From an uncultured Flavobacteriales bacterium (GTDB taxonomy: Bacteria; Bacteroidota; Bacteroidia; Flavobacteriales_D; Parvicellaceae), in assembly GCA_938075455.1 (NCBI GenBank), contig CALJHN010000013.1:17134-81133 (forward strand): DNA of 64,000 bases. The letters run 5' to 3'. Below the pieces are notes generated by a model. It searched no databases. It was not told where the DNA came from and saw nothing but the letters and a program-made list of their open reading frames with translations. Below are positions 7,936 to 16,513 of the stretch, piece by piece; within the stretch, counting starts at the first letter, position 1; the number at the start of each line of letters is the position of its first letter. The translations under genes were made by a program, and so were the position numbers.

Positions 7936-10337
7936 AATTTAAAATTCCATGTAACGCTTGGCAATATTGGGAAAAGAGAAACTTGACTTGCTCCAAATTC
8001 TGCAGTTCCTAAAAGAGGATCTCCACTAAAATCAAAGAAAATAAAATATGGATTGGCCCTATTATATGCATTGTAAACAGATAAATTCCAAGAAGAAGTA
8101 ACCTTCTTTTTCACTTTCACCACTTTATTAGTTTCTGCATTTAATTTTTCTTTGTAGGGCTTAGAATCAATGGTTAAGGAAATGTCTAGTCTATGGTAAG
8201 GATTTAATCTGTATTGATTTCTTTTGCTCCAAACAGTAATAATTCTATTTTCTTCTAATGAAAACCACCTTCTTTCGGGAAGTGAAATAGCGTTGCCTGT
8301 AGCATAAACAAAAACAGCTCCAACATTTACTCTATCATTTATTTGATACTGTCCAACCAAAGAAAGATCGTTTCTTCTATCGTACTTTGCTGGAAACCAC
8401 TCTCCATTATCAATAGCATCAAATTTTCTCATGGTTTTAGAATATGTATAACCAATCCAACCATTGAAATCGCCAGTTCTTTTTTTAATAAAAAACTCTG
8501 CTCCATAAGAATACCCGTTGCCAAAGGTAAGTTGGTTATCTACATTGTTATTTAAATTATCTTCTGGAAAAGAATTCTCTTTGTACTCAATCAAATTATT
8601 CAAATCTTTATAATAAGCTTCTACTGAAGCTTCGTAGTTGTTTTTTAAAAAATTTCTGAAATAACCTATGCTATACTGTGTTCCCACCTGTGGTTTTACT
8701 TTTTCGGTGCTTGGAAACCATAAGTCTGTAGGTAATGAAACCGATGAAACAGATGCCAAGTGAATATATTGGTAGTTGTGGGCAAATCCAAACTTAAAAG
8801 AGGATTTATCAGGCAGTAAATATCTTGCAGAAAATCTTGGCTCAGGACCAAAATAAGTTTTAATAGATTCAAAATTGGAATATGTGGTTGTACTATCTGT
8901 AGCTCCACTATTTGGATTTTTATAATACCTTGTAAAAGGACCTATGTGCTGGTAAGCTGAAAGTCTAAATCCTACATTAATTTTAAAGTCTTCATTAATA
9001 TCCCATTCGTCCTGAAAGTAAATAGCATACTCGTTTCCAAAAATCTTTACTTCATCTACAGTAGTAAATTCAACATCGCCAGAGCTAGCAGATAAACTTG
9101 ATGGAACAAAACGATGAAAAGTATAGTTCCAACCAAACTTAAAATTATGTAAAGAGTTGTGGTAATAAGTATAGTCTTGCTTAAGATTTATATCTCTTAT
9201 TCCGGAACCCAACCTAAAATTAAACCCATTAGAACCTCCTTCAAAAGCAAAATTATAATCTGTAAAAACAGCTGTAGTGTTTACAAATAACCTATCATTA
9301 AATAAATGGTTCCATCTAAGTGAAGCAGTAGCATTTCCCCATGGAACATTGAAATTAAAATCTAAATCTTGGTTTTTAAATGAAAAAATGTCTCTTCCAA
9401 AATAACTACTTAAATACAATCGGTCTTTATCTGAAAGCCTCCAGTTGAGTTTTGCAGTAAGATCAAAAAAATAGTAGCCTGAACCTTTAGAAGGAGAAGT
9501 TTCGGGAATAAATGGCTCTGCTAAGACGTCAATATAGGTTCTTCTTCCCGAAATAATATAAGACGCAGTATCTTCTTTAATCGGCCCTTGTAGAGTTAGT
9601 CTAGATGCTATTACTCCTATTCCACCATCTGCCTGAAATGATTTGTAGTTGCCATCTTTCATGGTGATGTCCAGAACTGAAGACAATCTTCCCCCGTAAT
9701 TAGACGGCATTCCTCCTTTTATAAGAGAAACATTTTTTATGGCATCTGCATTAAAAACAGAAAAGAAACCAAATAAATGGGAAGCGTTGTATACAGTGGC
9801 TTCGTCTAATAATATAAGATTTTGATCGGGACCACCTCCTCTTACATAGAAACCAGTATTACCCTCACCTCCAGATGAAACACCTGGCAAAAATTGAATG
9901 GTTTTTAGTACATCTACTTCTCCCATAAATGCTGGAATTGTTTTGATTTTATCCATGGACAAATCAATCTTTCCCATTTGGGTTCCTTTGGTATTTTCAT
10001 CGCTCTCTTTGGCTTCTACCACTACCTCATCTAAAATATCTTGACTTTCCGATAATTCTACATTTAACCTAATGGATTCTGAAAATTGAACATTTTTAAC
10101 AACGCTAGAATATCCTACATATGAGTATTTAACATCGTATTGACCAGCATTTAGAGAAATTGAGTAATATCCATAAACGTTGGTAGAAACTCCTTTAGAT
10201 TCTTTTTCTATAAAAATACTTACCCCAATTAATGCTTCCCCAGTTTTGGAATCTTTTACGTATCCACTTAAAGTATGGTTTTGGGAAACTACAAATAGCG
10301 GAAAAAAAACGAAATAACAGAGTAAATTTTTAAACAC
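7932..10337 (-). CDS. TonB-dependent receptor with carboxypeptidase-regulatory-like N-terminus
   Basis: An 801-residue outer-membrane receptor with a GTG start and signal peptide (cleavage near VVSQ, residue 19). Residues 22-105 form a CarboxypepD_reg-like domain (TLSGYVKDSKTGEALIGVSI). The plug follows, with FLPGVSSGGEGNTGFYVRGGGPDQNLILLD split over residues 149-180, and then a beta-barrel ending in VTWNFKF. It takes up an unknown ligand using TonB energy. It overlaps the DUF4249 lipoprotein gene by four bases, forming a two-gene uptake unit. A near-consensus TATTTTCG box lies four bases before the GTG, so the transcript may be leaderless. Confidence 0.9.
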   Translation of the reverse strand: MFKNLLCYFVFFPLFVVSQNHTLSGYVKDSKTGEALIGVSIFIEKESKGVSTNVYGYYSISLNAGQYDVKYSYVGYSSVVKNVQFSESIRLNVELSESQDILDEVVVEAKESDENTKGTQMGKIDLSMDKIKTIPAFMGEVDVLKTIQFLPGVSSGGEGNTGFYVRGGGPDQNLILLDEATVYNASHLFGFFSVFNADAIKNVSLIKGGMPSNYGGRLSSVLDITMKDGNYKSFQADGGIGVIASRLTLQGPIKEDTASYIISGRRTYIDVLAEPFIPETSPSKGSGYYFFDLTAKLNWRLSDKDRLYLSSYFGRDIFSFKNQDLDFNFNVPWGNATASLRWNHLFNDRLFVNTTAVFTDYNFAFEGGSNGFNFRLGSGIRDINLKQDYTYYHNSLHNFKFGWNYTFHRFVPSSLSASSGDVEFTTVDEVKIFGNEYAIYFQDEWDINEDFKINVGFRLSAYQHIGPFTRYYKNPNSGATDSTTTYSNFESIKTYFGPEPRFSARYLLPDKSSFKFGFAHNYQYIHLASVSSVSLPTDLWFPSTEKVKPQVGTQYSIGYFRNFLKNNYEASVEAYYKDLNNLIEYKENSFPEDNLNNNVDNQLTFGNGYSYGAEFFIKKRTGDFNGWIGYTYSKTMRKFDAIDNGEWFPAKYDRRNDLSLVGQYQINDRVNVGAVFVYATGNAISLPERRWFSLEENRIITVWSKRNQYRLNPYHRLDISLTIDSKPYKEKLNAETNKVVKVKKKVTSSWNLSVYNAYNRANPYFIFFDFSGDPLLGTAEFGASQVSLFPILPSVTWNFKF

Positions 10338-10491
10338 GGAGCGAAAATAATAAGTTTTGTTTAATTATCAACACAAAAGGCTAAACAATTTTAATTTTTC
10401 AAGGAGTTTTGATTTTTGTAAGCTTCAAAAACAAAGAATTTCAATTAAGATGTAATAAAAAAAAGAAGTTTAATCAATGAGAATTAAAATT

Positions 10492-11667
10492 CTAGAAACT
10501 AAACATAGTTCTTAAGAAAATAGCCGAACCCATAGACTGGAATTTAGTATTTAACTCACCAAATGCAGATTGTGCAGTAAGCATCAACTCCCAATCGTCA
10601 TTAATATTATAAACTATAGAAGGCATAAAAAGAGCCAAATTAATTCCTTGCATATAAAATACAGCAAATGATCCGTTAAGAGCAGGGTTAAATACACCAC
10701 TAACCTGACCAAAATAAGTCCACTTAGATGGCATTAAAGATTTTGCAGAAATATCACCAATAAAAGTTTGGAATAAATTAGAAGAATTTATTGGTTTATT
10801 TTTTCCTGAGCTATTGTAAAGAATTGAAGCATTGATGTAAGTTCCTTTTTTAAAGGAATAATCTAAAGTGGAAGATAAACTTAAAGCACCATCACTTTCA
10901 AAAAATTTAGTTTTAGGTTGAAAATAAGATATTTCAGTTTTAAATCCTGCATTTTTAATGTTTCCAGCCCATGCGGTTCCAATAGCAATATCTTTAAAAT
11001 AGTTGGCGGCAAGAAATTGGAAATCGTATTTCCATTTATTGAATTTCCATAATCCAGCTATTACAGAACTATCAAAGGAATTTCCAATTTGAACAGCTCC
11101 TTCAAAACTAGACATATCGTCTCCATAATATTGAAATCTAACTGCATCTACTCCGGGTCTTTCTTGGTAGTCAAAATCAACCAAACTATAAGCGTTAAAT
11201 AAATCGTTGGGATTAAAAGCCAGATTAACTCCCCAATTTATTCTTTGTCTACCCACAGTTAGCTCCCAATTATCGTCACTGTATCTCATATATGCTCTGT
11301 CTAAAATTGAATGAATAACCAAAGGACTTCTATCCAAAGAAACAAAAGACAAATCTACTTGACCATTGTCTTTTTCTAATTGTTTACCTAAATAGGGATT
11401 TAAACGGGTTACTTCCCCATAAAATATTCTATTTCGCATTTCAATAACAGTAGTTATTTTATCGCTTAGATATGCTTTGAATCTTATTCTATTGTGAATT
11501 AGATTATCTGTAATTAAAGAATCTAAATCTACAACTGATGCAGTATTCATATACTTTACAAAGCCAGAAAGCTCAACTTTTTCCTTCCATTTATTTTTTT
11601 TATTTTCTTGAGAAAAAAATGAAAAACTAAAAGAAAATAATAGAAAGCATAAAAAATAAATTCTCAT
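10492..11667 (-). CDS. Outer-membrane beta-barrel protein of the TetR/ABC operon
   Basis: A 391-residue protein with signal peptide (ending FFSQ, residue 20) and alternating hydrophobic/aromatic strands to a C-terminal Phe (LRTMFSF). The segment VGRQRINWGVNLAFNPNDLFNAYSLVDFDYQERPG (residues 137-171, given here in the parts VGRQRINWG and FNPNDLFN) resembles porin-like barrels. It starts one base after the ATPase stop and is the last gene of the six-gene operon. A role as the outer-membrane part of the lipid or lipoprotein export route encoded upstream is inference. The substrate is unknown. Confidence 0.75.
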   Translation of the reverse strand: MRIYFLCFLLFSFSFSFFSQENKKNKWKEKVELSGFVKYMNTASVVDLDSLITDNLIHNRIRFKAYLSDKITTVIEMRNRIFYGEVTRLNPYLGKQLEKDNGQVDLSFVSLDRSPLVIHSILDRAYMRYSDDNWELTVGRQRINWGVNLAFNPNDLFNAYSLVDFDYQERPGVDAVRFQYYGDDMSSFEGAVQIGNSFDSSVIAGLWKFNKWKYDFQFLAANYFKDIAIGTAWAGNIKNAGFKTEISYFQPKTKFFESDGALSLSSTLDYSFKKGTYINASILYNSSGKNKPINSSNLFQTFIGDISAKSLMPSKWTYFGQVSGVFNPALNGSFAVFYMQGINLALFMPSIVYNINDDWELMLTAQSAFGELNTKFQSMGSAIFLRTMFSF

Positions 11668-11668
11668 T

Positions 11669-12352
11669 TTATTGCTTTTTGTCCGAAAGAATTTTCCCGT
11701 CCTCCAAAGTAATTATTCGTTTTGCTCTATCTATAACTCTTTGGTCGTGCGTAGAAAAGATAAAAGTCATATTCTCTTCCTTATTTAGTTTATACATAAT
11801 ATCTAAAAGGTTAGAGGTAGATGTAGAATCTAAATTAGCAGTAGGTTCATCTGCTAGTACAAATTTTGGTTTTGAAGCCAATGCTCTAGCTACTGCTACT
11901 CTTTGCTGCTGACCACCCGATAGTTGTCCTGGTCGTCTATTTATTTGATCTGATAGACCAACCGCATTTAAAAGTTCTTCAGCCCTAGATTTTCTATCGC
12001 TTGCAGAATCTCCCTGCATCAACATAATAAACTCTACATTTTCTTTTGCCGTCAATACAGGAATTAAATTATAAGCCTGAAAAACAAAACCTATGTTGCG
12101 CAATCTAAAATCTATAAGTTCATTGGACTTTAGATTGGTAATATCGGTATCGTTAATGACAACTTTTCCTGATGTTGGCGTGTCTAGTCCACCAATAGAA
12201 TTTAAAAATGTGGTTTTACCAGAGCCGGAAGGACCAACTATTGCAGTAAACTCCCCTTGCTGAAAATTAATAGACACATCATTTAGGGCCTTTACTTCAA
12301 TATCTCCTTGTTGGTATATTTTAATTAAATTATTTGTTTCAATTACATTCAT
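11669..12352 (-). CDS. ABC transporter ATP-binding protein, LolD/MacB type
   Basis: A 227-residue ATPase. Walker A is GPSGSGKTT near residues 39-47, the Q-loop follows in FVFQAYNL, the signature is LSGGQQQRVAVARAL, Walker B is FVLADEPTANLD and the switch His is in STHD. Length and the TSTSNLLDIM segment match the LolD/MacB/FtsE group that energises FtsX-type permeases. The two permease genes of this type lie immediately upstream, so the three probably form one mechanotransmission-type complex in the inner membrane. Confidence 0.93.
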   Translation of the reverse strand: MNVIETNNLIKIYQQGDIEVKALNDVSINFQQGEFTAIVGPSGSGKTTFLNSIGGLDTPTSGKVVINDTDITNLKSNELIDFRLRNIGFVFQAYNLIPVLTAKENVEFIMLMQGDSASDRKSRAEELLNAVGLSDQINRRPGQLSGGQQQRVAVARALASKPKFVLADEPTANLDSTSTSNLLDIMYKLNKEENMTFIFSTHDQRVIDRAKRIITLEDGKILSDKKQ

Positions 12353-12363
12353 ATTTATAAGTT

Positions 12364-13584
12364 TTATAGTGCTCTAACTGCTTCAGCAGGATTTAATTTC
12401 AAAGCTCTTCTTGCAGGAATTAAGGATGAGAAAAAAGTTACAATCAAAGTCAAAATGGTAATGTTTATATAATTGTCGAAAGATAATTTGGTAAAAATTC
12501 TTGTTCCAATTCCAAGTTCTTCTAATCCTTCGCCAACAGAAGAAAGGTCTATACCATGAATTCCAAAATAAGAGATGAAAGAATAGGATAAAAATATACC
12601 TATTGGAGCTGCAACTAAAGAAATAAATAGAGTTTCAAAAACCACCATGAAAAATACTTTTCTTTTATTAAGCCCCACAGACATTAACATACCCAACTCT
12701 TTTTTTCTTTCCAATACTGCCATAAGCATGGTATTGATAATCCCGAAAGAAAGTGCTATTAAAATAATACCCATAAAAATATAGATAACACTTCCCATGA
12801 TTTCTTGTGCATAACTTAACTCAGGGGCAATCTGTCCCCAAGATTCTATCTTATTATTTGGGAAACTTTTACTTAGACCATCTACTTTACTATCTACTAT
12901 ATTTAAATCTTCACATATTATTCCTATTTCGTGAATAGCAGAACTGTTGGCTAATATTTTTTGTAAATCTTCTCTTTTCATAAAGATATTGGTTCTATCA
13001 AATAAGGTACTAGCTGTTTTAAAAATACCCTCCACTTTTAGTTTGATTCGTTGCTGGTCCCCATTTTCATCCACAAATGTTAAATAGATTTTCTTTTTAA
13101 TATCTAATTGCAATTTCTCTGCTAATTTTTTACCAATTAAAGCAGGTTTACTCTTAATACTAGTAAAGTAAGTTCCCTTGACCATGCTGGTATGCACATT
13201 AGTAACTTTTGATTCTGATGTGGGATCAATTCCAATTAGACGAATTCCAGCTGAGCCATGGGCTGTCGATGCCATTCCAGAGATAATTGTTCTTGAACTA
13301 AATGCCTTAATAGTTTGGTCATTTTTAAGCGAAACTTTAAGAGAATCAATGTTTTCTACAGTATGCTTTATATCAAAGTTTTCATTAAAAGATGGATGAT
13401 GAATTTGAATATGGGAAAGATAGGAATCCACTGCACTATCCATTCTCTGATCATTTAAACCCAACATCATAGAAACAGTAAAAAGACCTGAAAAAAGACC
13501 TAAAACCATAGAAACAATCACTGTTAAACTCCTCAGCTTATTTCGCCAAATATTTCGCCATGCTATTTTTATTACTGTTTTCAT
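12364..13584 (-). CDS. FtsX/LolCE-type ABC permease, second copy
   Basis: A 406-residue permease with an N-terminal membrane helix (about 18-42) that starts in IAWRNIWRNKLRSL, a large periplasmic domain (about 45-270), and three C-terminal helices with LERKKELGMLMSVGLNKRKV between them. This is the MacB/LolC layout with four helices. The ending NPAEAVRAL is typical of the family. It begins one base after the preceding permease stop. Both permeases share the N-terminal WRNIWRN motif and probably form a heterodimer with the ATPase. Confidence 0.9.
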   Translation of the reverse strand: MKTVIKIAWRNIWRNKLRSLTVIVSMVLGLFSGLFTVSMMLGLNDQRMDSAVDSYLSHIQIHHPSFNENFDIKHTVENIDSLKVSLKNDQTIKAFSSRTIISGMASTAHGSAGIRLIGIDPTSESKVTNVHTSMVKGTYFTSIKSKPALIGKKLAEKLQLDIKKKIYLTFVDENGDQQRIKLKVEGIFKTASTLFDRTNIFMKREDLQKILANSSAIHEIGIICEDLNIVDSKVDGLSKSFPNNKIESWGQIAPELSYAQEIMGSVIYIFMGIILIALSFGIINTMLMAVLERKKELGMLMSVGLNKRKVFFMVVFETLFISLVAAPIGIFLSYSFISYFGIHGIDLSSVGEGLEELGIGTRIFTKLSFDNYINITILTLIVTFFSSLIPARRALKLNPAEAVRAL

Positions 13585-13585
13585 A

Positions 13586-14803
13586 TTATCTTTTCATGGC
13601 TTTAACTGGGTTCAACTTATAAATTGTAATAATAGGATAGATGCAAATAAATAGTGAAATAAAGAATATAATTAACCCATGGGTAATTGGAATATCGTAA
13701 GAACTCATAAATGGAATGATAGCTTCAAATCCTTGATTTTCCATCATTTCAGCTTGTTCTGCAGGAAATTCTAACGGATTGTTGTGAAAATGGATAACAA
13801 GTGGCCTAGATAAGACAATACCTAAAAGCACTCCAATTGAGGTTAAGAAAATAGTTTCGTAAACCATAGATATCATTAATTTAATTTTTTTCATACCAAT
13901 AGAAACTACTACACCAAATTCGTATTTTCTTTCTTGAGTCATCATTAGTACGGTTCCAAAAATTCCAAAGGTTATAATCATATATAAAATAAAAATCGTC
14001 ACAAGGCCACCAGCACTATCGGCTTGAATAACTTGCTGGATTTCTGGCATCATTTCTTGCCATGTCATAATTTCATATTCCTCATTTAAATTCTTACTTA
14101 AAGAAGAAACTATATTTTGTTCATCGCTATATTCCTTCTTATTAATAACCAAATGTGTCATTAAATTATTTGCCGATAGAAAATCTTGAGCAGTAGGCAG
14201 CGACATGAACACACTTACATTATTTAAGTTAGGATTTTTCATGTCTAAAATTCCACAAACAGTAAAAGCTCCAACGGCTTGCATTCCATGATATCCTTGA
14301 CCAACAAAAATTAAAGTATCTCCTACTTTCAAATTGTAATATTTGGCAATTCCTTTTCCAATATTAACAGAGCTTGAATTTTTAGTCAATAGTTCTCCAT
14401 CTACTAATCTTTTATTCCAATCGGTCATTAATTGTTCTTTATCTGGTTCTATTCCATTGACAAAAACAAATTTTGACAAATCTTTAAAGGAAGATAAGCA
14501 CCCACTTTGAAGTCTTTTGGTGTTGTGGTCAACCTCTTGATTGATTTCAATTTTCTCAATTAATGAATCGTTATATTCAAAAGCATTATCTATGGTTTGT
14601 TCTTCCCAATATCCATTAGAATGAATTTGAATATGGCCAGAATAAGAGCCAACAATATTTTGAATCATATTGTCATACATTCCCAATTGTAAAGAACGCA
14701 TTACAACGGCTAAAAATACAGCAATCACAATAGCTGTAATGGTTATGATACTTCTCTTTTTATTACGCCAAATATTTCGCCAAGCAAGTTTAATTAACAT
14801 CAT
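13586..14803 (-). CDS. FtsX/LolCE-type ABC permease, first copy
   Basis: A 405-residue paralog of the following permease: N-terminal helix in LAWRNIWRNKKRSIITI, a periplasmic domain of about 220 residues, three C-terminal helices around TQERKYEFGVVVSIGMKKIK, and the terminal NPVKAMKR. It abuts the LolA-like gene directly (stop TAG followed at once by ATG). With the second permease and ATPase it forms a LolCDE/MacB-like exporter. Together with the LolA-like protein this suggests movement of a lipid or lipoprotein between the membranes, though the substrate is unknown. Confidence 0.9.
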   Translation of the reverse strand: MMLIKLAWRNIWRNKKRSIITITAIVIAVFLAVVMRSLQLGMYDNMIQNIVGSYSGHIQIHSNGYWEEQTIDNAFEYNDSLIEKIEINQEVDHNTKRLQSGCLSSFKDLSKFVFVNGIEPDKEQLMTDWNKRLVDGELLTKNSSSVNIGKGIAKYYNLKVGDTLIFVGQGYHGMQAVGAFTVCGILDMKNPNLNNVSVFMSLPTAQDFLSANNLMTHLVINKKEYSDEQNIVSSLSKNLNEEYEIMTWQEMMPEIQQVIQADSAGGLVTIFILYMIITFGIFGTVLMMTQERKYEFGVVVSIGMKKIKLMISMVYETIFLTSIGVLLGIVLSRPLVIHFHNNPLEFPAEQAEMMENQGFEAIIPFMSSYDIPITHGLIIFFISLFICIYPIITIYKLNPVKAMKR

Positions 14804-15547
14804 CTATTTTAATCTTGATACATATTGTGTTGTAAAATAATTTGAAGGTATTTCCTTATCAAATTCCCAAGAATTGTATTCAATTACTGTTTTATTACCT
14901 TCATCCTCCAAAGGAATAAATTCAATTTTGGAAGGAAGTTTTTTATTGCCAAACATTTTAAAATTGTATCCATTCATTAAATTAACTAGCTCTTCATCTT
15001 CATCATAAAACTCTACTTTTAACTGCATATAATCCGATTTATCTATCCAAACAATCAACTTCCCCCAAACTACGGTAGCCTCTTCATTGGGTAATAATTC
15101 TAATTTCCAACAGTTCAATCCCTCTACTATTTCTTCTTCAATAATTTTATGGGAATAATCTACCACCATAGAAGATTGTTTGACCAAATCATCGTTGGTT
15201 AAATCTGTTCCCATAAAGCTTTGAGTCATCATAGATGGTGGAAGTTTTATAGTTCTTTCTAAAGAAGGTAAGTAATTCCAAACTTCATTTTTTCTCTTTA
15301 AAAAAACAGAACCTTTTTCTTTAGCAGGGCTAGTGACCAAAGAAACTGAATAATCAGTTCCTTCTGACCAGCTTTTCATAGTCATGGTCTTTTTCCATTT
15401 TGGTCTAACTATGGTTATAGTCATTTCAGTATAGGAAGATTCTCCTCTTAATTTAGCATCTGCCTTATGAATAATTTCTAATGCTGTTTGGCTATAAATA
15501 TTAAGAGAACTGAATAATATTATTAGAATACTAATTTTTTTCATCAT
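14804..15547 (-). CDS. LolA-like outer-membrane lipoprotein-sorting family protein
   Basis: A 247-residue periplasmic protein with signal peptide (ending NIYSQ, residue 20). Residues 21-247 show the family pattern: LRGESSYTEMTITIVRPKW, SPAKEKGSVFLKRKNEVWNYLPS, and LPPSMMTQSFMGTDLTNDDLV, seen in the LolA-like group that accompanies FtsX-type exporters. Such proteins have a half-barrel that holds lipid. The gene overlaps tetR by four bases and abuts the first permease, so the four proteins probably act in one route from inner to outer membrane. Confidence 0.85.
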   Translation of the reverse strand: MMKKISILIILFSSLNIYSQTALEIIHKADAKLRGESSYTEMTITIVRPKWKKTMTMKSWSEGTDYSVSLVTSPAKEKGSVFLKRKNEVWNYLPSLERTIKLPPSMMTQSFMGTDLTNDDLVKQSSMVVDYSHKIIEEEIVEGLNCWKLELLPNEEATVVWGKLIVWIDKSDYMQLKVEFYDEDEELVNLMNGYNFKMFGNKKLPSKIEFIPLEDEGNKTVIEYNSWEFDKEIPSNYFTTQYVSRLK

Positions 15548-16116
15548 TTTAAAAATTGTTTTTTTAGAATACTTTTCACTTTATCTATTGGATAATTAGG
15601 GTTTAGAGCTACATGCAATTGGACCCCTTCTAAGCTTGAAAAAAAATAATGCATCATTCCCTCTGGATCGTCGTATTTTTTAATTTCAAAAAACTTCATG
15701 ACATTATTCATAAAAGGTTCGGCTTTTTGGATCATTATTTTAGTCATAAGATCCAAAACTATTGATTGGGATGACAAAGCGAATAAAAGTTTAGCTCGAG
15801 CTTTATCTTCAAGGATAAATTCAAAAGATTGGTCAATAAAATATTCAATATGACTATCATTTGGAATAGAACCAATAGGAGGATATTTTTCCATATACCT
15901 ATCCATAATATTGGTCATAACATTACGTAACAAGTCTTCTTTACTTTCAAAGTAATTATATATAAGTCCTTTAGAAATATTTGCTTTATTAGCAATTTTG
16001 TTAACCGAACTAGCATGGTATCCCTCTTGGGCAAAAACTTTTAAAGCAGTTCTTAGGATAAGATATTTCTTCTCTTCTCTTATTATTTTATTTTGAGTAA
16101 CTGTCTTTGGACACAT
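15544..16116 (-). CDS. TetR-family transcriptional regulator
   Basis: A 190-residue regulator. The helix-turn-helix region covers about residues 16-62, with VFAQEGYHASSVNKIANKA followed by ISKGLIYNYFESKEDLL, and the C-terminal part would bind an inducer. It is the first gene of the operon with the LolA-like protein, two permeases, ATPase and barrel. Its own promoter box overlaps an 18-base operator-like palindrome just five bases upstream of the start, so it most likely represses its own operon. The inducer is unknown, perhaps the exported lipid or a membrane-damaging compound. Confidence 0.92.
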   Translation of the reverse strand: MCPKTVTQNKIIREEKKYLILRTALKVFAQEGYHASSVNKIANKANISKGLIYNYFESKEDLLRNVMTNIMDRYMEKYPPIGSIPNDSHIEYFIDQSFEFILEDKARAKLLFALSSQSIVLDLMTKIMIQKAEPFMNNVMKFFEIKKYDDPEGMMHYFFSSLEGVQLHVALNPNYPIDKVKSILKKQFLK

Positions 16117-16118
16117 TT

Positions 16119-16140
16119 TTTGACTGAACGTTTAGTCAAA
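16119..16140. promoter_or_regulatory. TetR operator palindrome
   Basis: TTTGACTGAACGTTTAGTCA plus AA forms a 22-base inverted repeat with a single mismatched pair, centred on AACGTT. It lies two bases upstream of the tetR start and overlaps the -7 promoter box at 16137-16144. The sequence is very close to operators of many TetR regulators (TGAACGTT-type), so binding here would block transcription. Confidence 0.8.
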
Positions 16141-16168
16141 GATAAATTAAAAAAAAAGGATTACCAAA
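16137..16168 (-). promoter_or_regulatory. Promoter of the tetR-ABC operon (-33 TTTG, -7 TATCTTTG)
   Basis: On the minus strand TTTG (16168-16165) is followed after 20 bases by TATCTTTG (16144-16137), a full match to the Bacteroidota -33/-7 pattern. The box ends 20 bases before the tetR ATG. The operator overlaps its 3' half. This is the best-formed promoter in the window. Confidence 0.75.
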
Positions 16169-16510
16169 TTAACCACCCTTATATTTTACAGTGGCACCTA
16201 GTTTTTCTAAAAATTTAGAAACTTTATCTCTTTGATTTCCCTGAACATAGATTTCTTTATTTTTATATCCTCCTCCTACACCACAAAGTTGTTTTAATTT
16301 TTTTGCCAATTCTTTGGCGTCTTCATCAGATCCTATAAATTCTTCAATTATAGTAACTGACTTCCCTCCTCTGTTCTTTCTATCGATAGAAACATATAAT
16401 TTTTGTTCATTAAAAGGAATTAATATTTCATCATCCGAGGGTTCCTCAAAATCAAAATGAGGATTCGTTGAGTAAACTACATTTACACGATTTTTTTTGG
16501 ATTTCCCCAT
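16169..16510 (-). CDS. SUI1/eIF1-family translation initiation factor (YciH-like)
   Basis: A 113-residue protein. After a basic start (MGKSKKNR) and an acidic linker, the SUI1 domain covers about residues 38-113, with RGGKSVTIIEEF, a LKQLCGVGGGYKNKEIYVQG core and GDxR-like GNQRDKV. These match bacterial YciH and eukaryotic eIF1. In bacteria the protein is thought to affect start-site fidelity, but its role is not settled. It follows the DUF389 gene closely (three bases), so the two are probably co-transcribed. Confidence 0.88.
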   Translation of the reverse strand: MGKSKKNRVNVVYSTNPHFDFEEPSDDEILIPFNEQKLYVSIDRKNRGGKSVTIIEEFIGSDEDAKELAKKLKQLCGVGGGYKNKEIYVQGNQRDKVSKFLEKLGATVKYKGG

Positions 16511-16513
16511 TAT

